Positions 1-11,691 of a stretch of DNA of 64,000 nucleotides are shown here, one piece after another. This DNA is from Toxonevra muliebris (Eukaryota; Arthropoda; Insecta; Diptera; Pallopteridae), in NCBI GenBank assembly GCA_963691655.1, contig OY829327.1:86874019-86938018 (forward strand). The letters run 5' to 3'. The position numbers and the translations under genes were made by a program. The notes beneath the pieces are model-generated. The model did no database searches and was not told the origin of the DNA. It saw nothing but the letters and a program-made list of their open reading frames with translations. The first letter of the stretch is position 1; the number at the start of each line of letters is the position of its first letter.

Positions 1-75
1 TTTGATAAAAATTATTTATGAATATTTTCTTCGAATGAAAACCCTCCCTGAAAAAAATTTCTGGCTACGGCCTTG
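1..75. mobile_element. hAT-like element, terminal fragment
   Basis: The first 75 bases match the last ~100 bases of the complete element at 17302-18368: the same run beginning TTTGATAAAAATTA, the same TTCTTCGAATGAAAACC and the same CTGGCTACGGCC end. The copy here lacks most of the C-rich stretch and ends in TACGGCCTTG. It is therefore the end of a second copy, cut by the window edge. The DD37E relic follows almost at once. Confidence 0.6.
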
Positions 76-121
76 ATAAACACTATAAAGCGTTATTTAG
101 ATATTTTGGAAATTCGAAGCA

Positions 122-1142
122 GTGCAAAAAATAATGGAGACCGAGCGCGATCGCAGAAAATTAATTCTGCACGAATATACAAAAAATAATAACGTAACTA
201 TTCGTCAACTTGCTAAAATCGTTAAATCACTGATTTCCACTGTTGGAAAAGTGTTAAAAATTTTTAGTGAACGTTTATGCATTGAATGGAAAAGTGGAAG
301 TGAGCATGGCCAAGTGATAGAAAAGCAGCGCAAAAAGTACTATTACTTTATAAACAAGATCCGAAGATTTCTTCCCGCACGGTCGCAAAAAAATAAAAAA
401 ATCGCAATCGTTTGTTCAAAAAGTTAAAAAACGAAATGGGTTAAAAAGTTTTTAAGCTCAGGTGTGCCCAGATCAAGATGCAAAACAAAATTTAACTGCT
501 AAATCACGCAGTCGCCTTCTTTGTGAAAAAATGCTCACAAAATATGATTGTGTTGTAATGGACGACGAAACATACTGCTACAAAAATTTTAAGTACATTC
601 CTGGACAAGATTTTTTTACTTCAATTAGTCACCAAGCAGCTCCAGATGAATGTAAAAAGAAAATAAAATCAAAATTCACCCAGAAATTCCAGGTTTGGCA
701 AGCAATTTGTACCTGCGGTCTGAAATCGAAATTTTTTATAACGAACGGTACCATAAATGCTGAAATTTATCAAAAAGAATATTTGGAAAAATGCCTCATG
801 CCTTTTTTTTTGAGATCCCACAATGTTAAACCTCTGTTCTGGCCCGACCTAGCAAGTTGCCATTATTCGAAATCTACCTTGGAATATTATGAAAGTAATG
901 GTATTGATTTTGTTCCAAGAAACCACAATCCACCAAACAGCCCAGAACTTAGGCCAGTAGAGGAATATTGGTCAATTGTAAAAGGCATTTTAAAAAAGAC
1001 AGGCGAGGCAATTACAAACATAGAAGAGTTTCGTTCCAAGTGGTCGTTGGCCTCCAGAAAAGTAAATAAAGAGCTCGTGCAAAAGTTAATGGCTCGAGTC
1101 AGACAAAAGGTTCGGAATTTTGCTTATGGATTGACTTTTTAA
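122..1142 (+). pseudogene. Broken DD37E (ITmD37E-like) Tc1/mariner transposase
   Basis: This is a cut-and-paste transposase relic, in two open pieces. The first (122-427; probable ATG at 134) carries a helix-turn-helix segment around VTIRQLAKIVKSLISTVGK. The second (462-1142, 226 residues) carries the DDE catalytic domain: MDDETY (first Asp), FWPDLASCHY (second Asp) and SPELRPVEEYW (Glu). I count 37 residues between the second Asp and the first Glu of VEEYW, which fits the DD37E group known from mosquitoes. The pieces are separated by a frameshift and by a TAA at 453-455, just before a segment (AQVCPDQDAKQNLTAKSRSR) that aligns with the copies at 23.8 and 63.6 kb. No clear inverted repeats flank it, so its ends are eroded. 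The product is almost certainly inactive. The family call is firm; the DD37E subfamily rests on the residue count. Confidence 0.85.
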
Positions 1143-4020
1143 TAATCGTAATAACTTTTTGAATAAATATGAATACAATTAAATAAATATAAACAAACAA
1201 AATTTAAAGCTCTTTGTGTTTTTTTTTTTATTTATAGTGAAAGTTGCCCCGATTTTGGTTTGCTCCGCCTTTATATATGTAAGTTTTCATTAAAATCAAG
1301 CAACTCCTTCTATTTTTGTCCATCTTTTGTATGGCTTCGAGTCACTGTGGATCGTTTCGAAATCCGCTACGGTTCCTCATCAGTGATCTTTATGATAGTC
1401 CCCTCATTTCAATAATCTATATAAGTGAAAATATTGTAAAGTAAATGAGAATTACGAGACGAATAATTTCATTAAAGAGTATTATTGAAACTACCTCTGA
1501 TTTTCTGACATCTATCTCTATATTATCTGTTTCCATTTTACTTGATTCTTAATTTTATACTGTAATCAAATTCATAACTCAAAAAATAACATGCTGCAGA
1601 TTTGTCAATTCAACCCATAGTGTTTAAACTTTCGGCAAAACTTTTCTCGTCAACTACCACAGTGCATAATAAATTTTATTATATTTTTCCAAAAAAAAAA
1701 AAAAGAAAAAAAAAAAAAAACTCTACCAAAAGTAAAACCAAAGTTACTACAAGGCAGCACCAGTAGCAACCACAACATGTCCAACTTCGAAAAAGCAATA
1801 AAATTCAAACAATAATTTTAATTGTTCAAAATGCTGCAAAATTAATTCATCTTTTTCACACTCACAAAGTAATGAACAACAATAACAAAACAAGAGAGAG
1901 TAAAAAAAAGGGGAAAAAAATTAATTGTTGTTTTCTTTGTTCAACGTTCGTAGCTTGTTGTTGTTGTTGCTTAATTTCTACTGGTTTTTCTTGTAGTGTT
2001 TGTATGTGTGTGTGTGTGTTTGTGTGGCGGCCAAGGAATTGCATTGCCTTCGAGAATGTCGCCAACCAAATGAAAATGTCTTAGCACCTAGCATGTATAC
2101 AAACACATAAACACACACACATACAAGTAAATAAACCGCAAAAAACCAACGCTGCAAAAACAACACAAGCGTAAATAATTACTTTTGTACTCAAGTTATT
2201 TCCTATGTTTGGTTGTGTTTTTCTGCTGCTTCTTTGAATTTATTGTTGTTATTGTCCTGTCGTTAGATTTTTTTTTTTGTGCGCTCTCTTTATGTTTAAC
2301 AGTTTTAGCTGTCAACTGCCGTCGCACCCTTGTTTTTTTTGTTCTTTCGCCCATTCATCCTAAAGATTCATGTAAGGAAGAGTGTGCAGTTGAATGCTTC
2401 CTTTTGGATCTCTCCACTTGTTTTTTGTTTGTGTTAATTTCATTTACCTCGCTCGCTTGCCTACACATCTTTTGTGCATTATTTATGTTTTGTTACATCT
2501 CTTTTCATATAAAAACAAAATTCAGTACGGATTTTTTCTTGCATTTCCTTCTCTTTAACCCTTTCTCTTTCTTTTTCGGTCTATTGCTGTAGCTGCTGTT
2601 GCTACTTTTTTGTGACAATTGCACTTTATTCAAATTGTTTAAATGTTGTTTTCCTGAATTTGCAGTTAGTTTTTGGTTGCATTTATTTTTTGTCATAACA
2701 TTTTTATGTGTAACTACGAAATTGTTAAGGTCATGTAGTTTATTTTATACTATTTTACTGCTACTACTACTATTTTTTAAATGCGTGTTTTTGATTTACT
2801 ACTAAAATACTCATTTGTAGTTTTAAACACATACTCACACATACACACTATTTCCATGTTTTTATATATTTTTGTTGACAAAAGTTCGTTAATTTGAATT
2901 TTCCACTTCAGCAACAGTAACAACTACAAAAACAACAAAAAAAGAAGGTGTGATTTCTGTATGCTGCTGGCTGTTGGCTGACTGCAACTTATTGTGTTGC
3001 AAATTATATACAATTTATATATATGTATGTGTGTATATTAAATTATACACAAATTGGTAACAGTAAAACAACAAAATTAACAAAGAACTACAAACTAAAC
3101 TACTTGGCATACAAAAAGTGTGTACTAGTGTTCAAGTAAAAGCTGTAAGGAAATGAGTAAGTAAGTTTTTCAAGTGTTTGGCATATGACAGCAAACTAAA
3201 ATCGGGTTGCACTTGTCGTTTTTGTTTTTTTTTGTTTTTTTACATTCCATTGTTGTTGTTGTTTTTTCTTGTAAACACATCCAAGCACCTCAAATAATCG
3301 CAGTCGTAGTTCTTCTGAGGAGCTGGCGAGTGCTCTGCTTAAGAGTGATTTTATAAATGTGATATTCATGTAGTTTACATTAATTTGTATTGTTGTTTTG
3401 GTTGTGTTGCATTGCTTTGCTACTGGTGCTGCTGCTGCTGCTGCTAGAGGCGTTTGCTTACACATTACAAACACTAAAACACTCCTAACACTTAATGACT
3501 TTATATGTATTTAACTATGTGAGAATGTGTTTTGTTTTAATGTCGTTGCTGCTGTTGCTGCTCAAGCATGTTAATTTTATGATAGGCGTAGAGAACATGC
3601 TTCATAAGTTGTTAAACTCGGCATATAATGTTGAAAAAGAGTGAATGAAGTTGTAAAAGAGACATTTAAAAAGTAAAAGCTACATAAAAAAGGAACATAT
3701 TTTCAGCATACAATTATTTGAGTAATGAGCACGTATTACATAATTACGTTTTCTTTTGGTTAGCCAGGAAACAATACCCGTGTACCATTTATTTTCTATT
3801 TTGGAAAAAAACATTGAGAATCTACCTACTAATTCAAGTTGAAGCTTTATCTTGCCAAATTATTTTCTGTTAAGCCCAAGATTAATAGTAAAATTAGTTT
3901 TTTAAAAAATTTTAATTCAAAGAAGAATACCTAAATACATATGTATGTATACATATATAGTAGCAATATCAAAATCATTTTGTATCAGTTAGAGAGTGTT
4001 AAAAAATCAGTTAATCTTTA
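1143..4020. other. Gene-free AT-rich spacer with simple repeats
   Basis: I see no coding signal here. It holds A-runs (about 1690-1720), a GT run (about 2003-2018), CA stretches (2104-2125, 2825-2850), TTG repeats (about 3250-3265) and a CTG/GCT run (about 3427-3446). Open frames in this stretch are low-complexity translations of those repeats. Confidence 0.6.
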
Positions 4021-4228
4021 TCTTTATATATATAATCGTAGAGTTTTGTGTGTGTATGACATCGTGTAATTTCTGAACGACTGGACCGATTGAAGTCATA
4101 TTTCCTGAATATTTTTTCTTGGGCAGGAAGATGAAACATAGCTATTCATAATGGCTTTTAGGAAAGTGGGCGTGGAACTTCCCATACAATCCTAATAGTT
4201 TTGTGGGTACATGTCAAGAACCATTTAT

Positions 4229-4836
4229 TTTAATTATCTGGGAAGTACTATTACAAGTAGAAGTGGCGCTGACGAGGATGTAACCGTACGCATCAACAAA
4301 GCTAAGTCTGCGTTTGGTCAGCTGGAAAATATTTGGAGAAGTAGTCAGATTTCATTAAAAACTAAACTCAAGATCTTTAATTCAAACGTTAAATCGATGC
4401 TGTATTATAGTTGCAAGACTTGGAAGCATTCTAAACTTATAGTAAATAAAATACAAGTATTCATCAACAAGTGAGTGCTTATGTCGCATATTGAAAATTT
4501 TTTGGTCAAAACGTATATCCAACAAGTCGCTGTGGCTTAAAACTGTCTTAAACAATAGTTGAACGTGAAATAAAAACCCGTAAATGGAAATGGATTGGTC
4601 ACACGCTGCGACAACCAAACTATAACATTGCAAAAGAGGCTCTGCGATAAAATCTACAGGGGAAGCGTAGACCCGGTGCACTAGCGACAACATGACGGAG
4701 GACAGTCGATAGTGAATTGCAAAGCGGCCGGATACACTTGGAACGAGATTAGCGTAGAAGCAAAAAAACAAAGTTCGTTATAGGAGAATCGTGGAGGCCT
4801 TATGCTCCAGAGGGAGATGAGAAAAAGGAGAGAGAA
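4229..4836 (+). pseudogene. RTE-like reverse transcriptase, C-terminal fragment
   Basis: The open frame at 4211-4474 contains FNYLGSTITSRSGADEDV, then INKAKSAFGQL and SSQISLKTKLKIFNSNVKS. This is the conserved post-catalytic thumb region of RTE-type non-LTR reverse transcriptases. After a frameshift the next 350 bases still read as the C-terminal tail (WKWIGHTLRQPNYNIAKEAL, GKRRPGALATTWRRTVDSEL). All catalytic motifs are missing: only the last ~200 residues remain, as expected for a 5'-truncated insertion. A related unit at 5694-5745 lacks it, which brackets the insertion. It is inactive. Confidence 0.7.
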
Positions 4837-4837
4837 G

Positions 4838-6235
4838 ACAGAAATTTGGTACAATAACGAAAATTGACAATGACATGCTACAACAAAAATATGGGTAGAA
4901 TTGACACAGGGGGTGTGGCACCTCCCATATTACCTGAATAGCCATTATGAAATATCTTAGGAAGCATTTATGGTGAGGTACTAAAATTTAAATTCTTTCA
5001 GTTTGTTGGATTAGTGGGTGTGGCACCCATGCTTCACTTTTATTTTCTACTACTATTTTTACTACTATTTTCTACTACTTTTAAACTCCCTTTTTCTGCA
5101 AATTTTTCTTATTTTCCACTACTTTTTCAACTAATATTTTCTACTATTATTTAAGTACTTTTTTCTACTACTTTTTTAACACACTTTTTCTTATTTTCTA
5201 CTACTACTTTCTACCAGTTTTCACTATTTTTTCTTACTATTTTTTTACAGTTTTTCCTACTACTATTTTTTGCTATTATTTCTATTACTCTTTATACTCC
5301 ATTTTTACTATTTTTGTAGTACTATGTATAACTATTTTTCTCCTACTTTTTCTGCTACCTTTTTACTACTTCTTTATAACAATTTGTAATACTATTTTCT
5401 ATTCTTTTTCCTACTAACTTTTCTACTACTATTTTTTCTCCTTTTTTGCTACTATTTTCTACTACTTTTTCTATTCCTTCTTCTATTATTATTTCTACTA
5501 CTTTATGAAATAACTTAAGACCCTGCCTAGCTATCTTAAAATCCGATAGGTGGCGCTGTAACAAATTCTATTTTTATAATAAATATGAAATTGGTTCAAA
5601 TTTTTAAATAATTTAGAGAATGATCTTTGATATGAATATAGCGCGTCTCGAAATGTTGTTTCTTTAATTCAACTTAACTATAATAAAATTAATCCTAATA
5701 TATTTTTGGGTATATCTCAAGGATCATTTATAGCACAGTACAGAAATTTGGTACAAAAATGTGAATTAACAATGGCATGCTACAACAAAAATATGGGTGG
5801 GTTGACAAAGGGGGTGTGACACCTTCCATATACCCTGAATTTTCATTACGGGATATCTTAGTATGGAAGTATTATTTGTCAATACCGAATTTAAAAAATT
5901 CTCCATGTTTGTTGGATTAGTGGATGTTGCACCATGCGCTACTTCTATTTTCTACTTATATTTTAATTTATTTTTTCCAACATTTTCTTCTTATATTCGA
6001 CTACCTTTTTACTACTTTATCTACTTATACTTTTTACCACTTTTTTACTACATTTTTCCACAATTTATTGTTATTTTCTACTACTTTTTCACTATTTATC
6101 TACTTCTATCTTTTATAATTATTATTTTTTACTATTATTTCTATTAATTTATGAAATATCTCAAGAACCTGCTTAGTTATGTCAAAATCCGATAGGTGGC
6201 ACTGTAATAAATTCAATTTTTATAATAAATAACAT
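4838..6235. repeat. Direct duplication of ~0.5-0.9 kb inside the Helitron-like element
   Basis: Two similar units lie head to tail. Both begin with GAAATTTGGTACAA (4838 and 5742), pass through ATGCTACAACAAAAATATGG and GGGGGTGTGRCACC, then a CTACTATTTTT-rich block, and end with AAAATCCGATAGGTGGC (5540, 6186). The first unit is longer because its CTACT-rich block is expanded. Confidence 0.75.
5036..5510. repeat. Degenerate (CTACTATTTTT)n array
   Basis: About 475 bases made of imperfect repeats of CTACTATTTTT and CTACTTTTT. A shorter version of the same array sits at about 5940-6150 in the second duplicated unit. The open frames that cross these arrays are low-complexity and not genes. Confidence 0.75.
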
Positions 6236-6532
6236 AGGTTCACCATGGGTTCACATTTTTAAATACTTTTTGGAATTAGATATAATTTCTAGAACGGTCT
6301 TTGATATTCTTCTGCCAATTAAATAGTTTTAAAAATGCCAATTTTGATGCCTCATTTTTAAATCTGGAATTTTTACCAAATTAAATGTACACCCTTAAAG
6401 CTTGAATTTTCACTACCAATCTTCAATTTTAAACACCCAGAAATTTCATTCTTCTTCATTGAAATAAACTTCAATTTTCCCGCTGGGGAAAACAACGTCT
6501 GATAGGTCAGCTAGTAGATCATAAAATCATAG

Positions 6533-8535
6533 CAAAGAATATATAATACATAGAAGGCGCATCACGTACAAATTTATTTGTACAAAAATTTTGTTCTATG
6601 GAGCCTTAACTGCCTCCAATTTACTCTCAAAATTGAGTTGTCCTCATAAAAGCAAAGAGTGGTTGAAATTATTTGTTTCTTTTTGCTTTTGTCTTTGTTT
6701 ATGTTTTGGTGTTTCATGTTTTTTTTTTGGTGCTTGCAATATAAGCTGGTATTTCATTATTTAGCAGTATTTATGTATGTCACAGATTATAAAATTCAAA
6801 TCCCCAGTTGTGACGCGAAAAAATAGGAATTTTTCAAGAATTTTTTCTAGTTAAACTACTAAAGTTTTTTATAAAAACTATTTATTATCTAAAAGTACAT
6901 GTATTGAACTTAACTTTAACAAATTTCTTTCGAAAATATTTGAATAGAAATTGGCCTTTCTGGAAAACATGTTTCGTGGTGATCAATATTTTGCAACTCT
7001 AGATCATTTGAAATCCAAAAATGAAATGGATTTACTTTTATTATAAGATTATCTAGTGATTGATCGAAGGATTTGAAAAAATATACATATTTAACAAAAT
7101 GGCCAACTGTCAACAGTTCGATTTTTACTAAAAAAACGCTGATTTTTCAGTTGTAAAAAAAAATGGTTTTGCATAAAAAAAATCCTTCGATTAATCTCCA
7201 GATTATTGTGTATTGAAAAAGCATATTAAATTTTAAGATAATTGGTTTAGTAGATGTTGAATAAGCGTGGTCACCGACTTCAATAACCACATTTTGAAAA
7301 GAACGTGTTGAACCCATATCGTTCCGGTACTAGATACCATGGTCCAATTTGGAAAATTTTCAAAACGCAATTTTCATACGTCTTCAATAAGAAGTTTTTG
7401 GCTTACTTCAAGAAAATAAGGTGACCAGGTGTAAAAATAAGAATAAAAAATAATTCTACACTACACCATGAACAACAAATATTCCCTGAGATCAAATATA
7501 TTTAACACATTATTTTAGAAGTTATTATAAGTTAAAAATAAAAAAAATGCATTTGTGTTGAATTCTGCCTATTTTCCCACACATTTTTTATTTTCCCATA
7601 CATTTTTTTTACAAAGTTTAGTCAGCTGTAGCCTCTGGAAATATATAAGGACCAGTGAAGTTGTAATTTTCACAACAAGTTTGTTATTTTATCTAGGCGA
7701 ATTTGTCATTTCAATGTAAAATAATTAATTTTACTATTTTTTGTTGATTTTCAAACCCACCTTCCAAAAAAGGATGAACAGATATCTGGCCCTGAAGTCA
7801 GGTGAAAAACAATATTTTTAAATTATTTAAATGCAATTTTAAAGTCAGTATATATAAAAATGTTATACAGTGATTACTTTTGGGAAACTTTGTAAATGTA
7901 TTTTTGACGAATTTTCAAAGTTGCTGTACGATTAATCGAACGTTGGGACGATATGAGTTAAAGTTTCAACTTTAATGTCAAGAAATTTTTTTGAAATATT
8001 TTGTTTTTTGAAATACAAAAATCAAATCGATTATTTGAAAGTTATAACTGGGGGTGCCCCTTCAAAACTTTCTAAAATAAATGTGTTTTTTTTTTAAATA
8101 AATTTTAAACACCGATTGATTTAAACTTTTTATGCTTTTTCGAATACAAAAAAAAAAAAAAAAAAATATTACTAAAAAATAAGTTTGCGACGACCATAAT
8201 TTTGATTTACAAATTGAAAAAAAAAAAATCAATTAGGTGGGAATACAATATTGATACTCGGCAACAACGCAAAAAAAGGAAACACATGTACCTACATATT
8301 AAACGCAAAAAACTATTCCCATGAAACTATATGCAGTCTCACTTGGCGGCACTCTATAACGATGTGAGAGAACCTAAGAAAAAAACACCAAGAGAATGCA
8401 TGGGAGAGAGTAAAAGCAAAATAACTGAGTGGTTTTGCTCTTCCTCATTACTGCGACCGCCCGCACCCTAAACGAAAGCAACATATTTTGCAAAAATTTT
8501 GAGAGATGCGCCTTCTATGTATTGTATATTCTTTG
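6533..8535. mobile_element. Non-autonomous DNA transposon with 31-bp inverted repeats
   Basis: The ends at 6533-6563 and 8505-8535 are inverted repeats of 31 bp with one mismatch, starting CAAAGAATATA and ending GGCGCATC inside. The 7 bases ATCATAG flank both sides (6526-6532, 8536-8542) as a target duplication. The 2.0-kb interior is AT-rich and has no transposase frame. The 31-bp repeat and a 7-8 bp duplication would suit a P-like or hAT-like element, but I cannot assign the superfamily. Confidence 0.7.
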
Positions 8536-8542
8536 ATCATAG

Positions 8543-9377
8543 ACTTATATTTTTGACTGTAATAATTTTTTTTTATAAGTATTTGGCTAGTTTAATATTA
8601 TTTTATCATTTCTAATGATTTATTCCTTCTCGAACAAATAATATGATCAAAAAAAGTTGTGCGCATATGTTTTTAAAACTTTCTTTCTGCTTTTCATTGT
8701 TGTATTGTATGTGTGAAAAAAGAAAAGTTATTAATTTACTATTTTAGTGCATAATCTGCTTAAAAACACGCTTCAAAATGCCCAATACTATGTGCTTTAA
8801 ATTTGATACACTTTGTATTATATTTTTCAAACATTTTCTCCAACTACTTACTGCAACTTCGAACGGAACTCAAGTGTTCAACTTCAATGAATTTCACATA
8901 ATACTAAATTGTGTTGCATTGAACACGTTGTCGATTTTCATTGCAAATAATAAATTTAATAGCAATTCTCTTAAGAGTTTTACAGTTGTTGCTGTTGTAG
9001 CTGCTGCAACCACTCCTGCTGCTTTCTATTTTTGGTTTTGCTTTTAAGCTAAAGTAAAACATTTAAATCTCGAAATGTTTGTGGCTTTTTAGAAAGCGCT
9101 TAGGTTTTTATTGCGTGCGCACAGTTTTTTTTTTTTTTTTTTTTTATGGGATAAATGCATATGTCTGTGCATGTTTTGCAAAAATATTTCAATAAGTGCA
9201 TATATATATGTATGTACGTTTTGCAATTGTGTTTTTGTTCTTTGTTGAGAAGAATTTTCAATGATGCCAAAGAAGAATGAGAAAATAATAAAAGAACATG
9301 AATTCAATTTAGAACCGAGTGAAATTACTAAGTACTTAAAAAAATTATGTTTTTATTGATTTATGTTTGATTATTAA
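8543..9377. other. Gene-free spacer
   Basis: AT-rich sequence with a T-run at about 9126-9145 and a short GTTGTTGCTGTTGTAGCTGC stretch near 8985. No coding or RNA signal was recognised. Confidence 0.5.
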
Positions 9378-11686
9378 GGATGTAGTCTGGTGTTCCGGAT
9401 TAATTTTCAAGGTTACTTTAGGATTTTTTAATTATAACAAAATAAGTTACAATCATTTCAATATTTTTATAAGTTGTTATTAACATCTTTAGCGGTACAA
9501 ACAAAATTTTTGGAGTTCATTTTACTTACTTACTTACTTACGTGGCCCAATCACAAGCGACCCGTTATCGGGTCAACGCCCACCCTAACAGCTCCCGTTA
9601 GGCGCCTCTGTTTTGCGCGCGCCTTCTTCAATTCGTTATCACAAGCGTGGCAAGATTTTCCTCGACTTAGTCCTTCCATCGGAGGCATGGTTGCCCTCTT
9701 CGTCGTCGCCTAGGAACTTCCGCTTCGAACACCTTCTTGGTTTATACGCACAACATGTCCAAGCTAGTGCAGACATTGCATTGTGATGCGCCGGACTATG
9801 TCAATATCAGCGTAGAGCTAGTACAGTTCGTGGCTCATCCGAATGCGATAGTCATTAGTCATCGCCGATACGAACAGGACCGAAGATTTAACGGAGAATT
9901 TTTTTCTCGAACCCCCCCAGAGCGGCTGCATCAGTCTGCGACATGACCCATGCTTCTGCGCCATAGAGTAGCACGGGCAGGATGAGCGTTTTGTAGAGCG
10001 ATAGTTTTGTCGATCGAGGGAGGGCCCTACTACACATTTGCTTACTGAGCCCATAGTAACACCTATTAGCAAGTGTGGTCCTTCGTTTGATCTCCAGGCT
10101 GACGTCATTTTTGGTGTTAATGGCGGTGCGAAGGCATGTGAATTCCTTGACAAAGCATGGCTGTCCGCTGAAACATGCGAGCCTAAACGCTGCGTGTCCC
10201 TGCTTGTGGACAGCATAAACGTTGTCTTACCCTCGTTCACCGTCCTAGCCACTTTCGCTGATTCTTTTTCGAGATAGCGGAAAATGCAGCAATAACATCT
10301 CGCTTGCAACATCCAATGATGTCGATGTCATCAGCATATGCGAGGAGCTGGACACTATTGTAGAAAATAGTACCATTCTGATGTACACCGGCCTTCCGCA
10401 GTACCCCTTCCATGCCCTGTCTGAAACCTCGCAAAGTATTGAAAGGCTCGGAAAGGTCTGTTCCTACCTTGACCGAGCTGGACGTACTGCTCAATGTCAT
10501 TCTGCAGAGCCATATCAGCTTTGCAGAAATACCGAACTCAGACATGGTGGCATACAGGCAATCTCTTATCGGGCTATCGAAAGCAGCTTTATAATCGACA
10601 AGGAGGTGATGGGTGTCGATCTGTTTTTCGTGGGTTTTCTCCAGGATTTGGCGCAGTGTGAATTTCTGGTCGATGGTTGACTTTTCAGATCTAAAGCCGC
10701 ATTGATAAGGTCCAATCAGTGTGTTGGTAAATGGCTTTAGTCTATCACACAGTACGCTCGACAGGACCTTATATGAGATGGCTATGAGACTGATTCCCCG
10801 GTAGTTGGCGCATAACGTCGGGCCACCTTTCTTCAGTACAGGACAAAGGGCACTGAGATTCCAATCTGCGGGCATGCTTTCTGCTAGCCAGAGGAGTTGA
10901 TGCATGCACCCTATCAACTCGTCGCCGCCGGCCTTGAACAGTTCCGCAGGCAGCCCATCAGCCCCAGCTGCTTTATTGTTCTTGAGTCGCTGGATCGCAA
11001 CTCGGACCTCGTCATGGCTAGGTAGTGGAATATCTACACCGTCGTCGTCGATTGGTGGTATCGGGTTGTTTTCTCCAGAAGCGGCATTGTTGGAGTCTTC
11101 GCCTGCAAGCAGTTTAGAGAAATGCTCCCTCCATAATCCCAGTACACACTCCGTATCCATAACTAGATTCCCGCTTGCATCTCTACAGGTACAGGTTTAT
11201 TTTACCATATTTTTTGAGTGTTTTTTACGTCCCGTTGACCCGGATGATTACGGAGCTTGAAGTTATCTGAATCAAAAAAATTTAAATAAAATATTGTTCT
11301 GTCGGTTTGTAATTTTAGCAGGTAGTAGATTCAAACATTTTATTAAAAAATAATAAAATGGCAGACTTCCAAAAAAAAAAAATAATTAAAAAATCCGGTT
11401 TTTTTTTTGTAGAAATAACCAATTCCACTACCTGCAAGAGGCACTCGCGTGTAAAATAGCCGATTGAAATTTCAGCCCAATCAGCTGGATAGAATATTAT
11501 CAGGCCCCTGGGCCAATCAAAAAAACCTTGCTTGGTGAAAAACGCAATTATGAAGCGCTCTTGACTATGTGCTATAACTTCGTTAATATTTTGAGTTTTG
11601 GTCTGAAATTTCTACAGTATATTTTCAATATATTGTACTTTCGAAATACATTACAAAATTTGAAACTCGAACACCAGACTATATCC
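9378..11686. mobile_element. Inverted-repeat DNA element carrying an RTE insertion
   Basis: The left end GGATGTAGTCTGGTGTTC (9378-9395) is matched in reverse complement by GAACACCAGACTATATCC (11669-11686), with one difference. The ~145 bases inside the left end and ~480 bases inside the right end hold no frame. Between them lies the minus-strand RTE element. I see no clear target duplication, so the superfamily stays open. Confidence 0.5.
9522..11205 (-). pseudogene. 5'-truncated RTE-type non-LTR retrotransposon
   Basis: Reverse transcriptase of an RTE-like element that copies its RNA at a nicked target. The best frame (11160-10237, 307 residues, open a little further upstream as CRDASGNLV) shows LKNNKAAGADGLPAELFKAG, ANYRGISLIAISYKVLSSVL, GPYQCGFRSEKSTIDQ, VDYKAAFDS and the catalytic YADD at about residue 275. 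Between RGFRQG and NGTIFYNSVQLLAYADD a stretch around the usual DPLSCDLFN motif is lost. Downstream, in other frames, EKESAKVARTVNEGKT, TSRDTQRLGSHV and NDYRIRMSHELY show that the thumb and C-terminus persist with several frameshifts. The endonuclease domain is missing, so the copy is 5'-truncated near 11205. The 3' end is a (GTAA)5 tail (top strand 9522-9541), typical of RTE elements. Inactive. Confidence 0.88.
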
Positions 11687-11691
11687 ATAAA

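Larger units (their letters stand above)
4021..6514 (+). mobile_element. Helitron-like non-autonomous element
   Basis: The left end follows an A and starts TCTTTATATATATAATCG, then runs into a GTTTTGTGTGTGTATGAC / GACCGATTGAAGTC stretch like the 5' ends of insect Helitrons. The right end is GGTCAGCTAG followed by T, matching the A^TC...CTAG^T rule of rolling-circle elements; there is no target duplication or terminal inverted repeat. There is no Rep/helicase frame, so it would be non-autonomous. The 3' subterminal hairpin is weak. The inside holds an RTE fragment and an internal direct duplication, described separately. The class call is by resemblance of both ends. Confidence 0.5.

Noticed and set aside
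2185..2592. Plus-strand hydrophobic frame of 135 residues
   Set aside because: Translation of T-rich DNA (CLVVFFCCFFEF and similar); no start context or homology I can recognise.
5863..6147. Membrane-protein-like frame
   Set aside because: Translation of the CTACTTTTT-rich array inside the Helitron-like element.
9474..10680. Plus-strand frames opposite the RTE reverse transcriptase
   Set aside because: Antisense shadows; the minus strand carries the family motifs.
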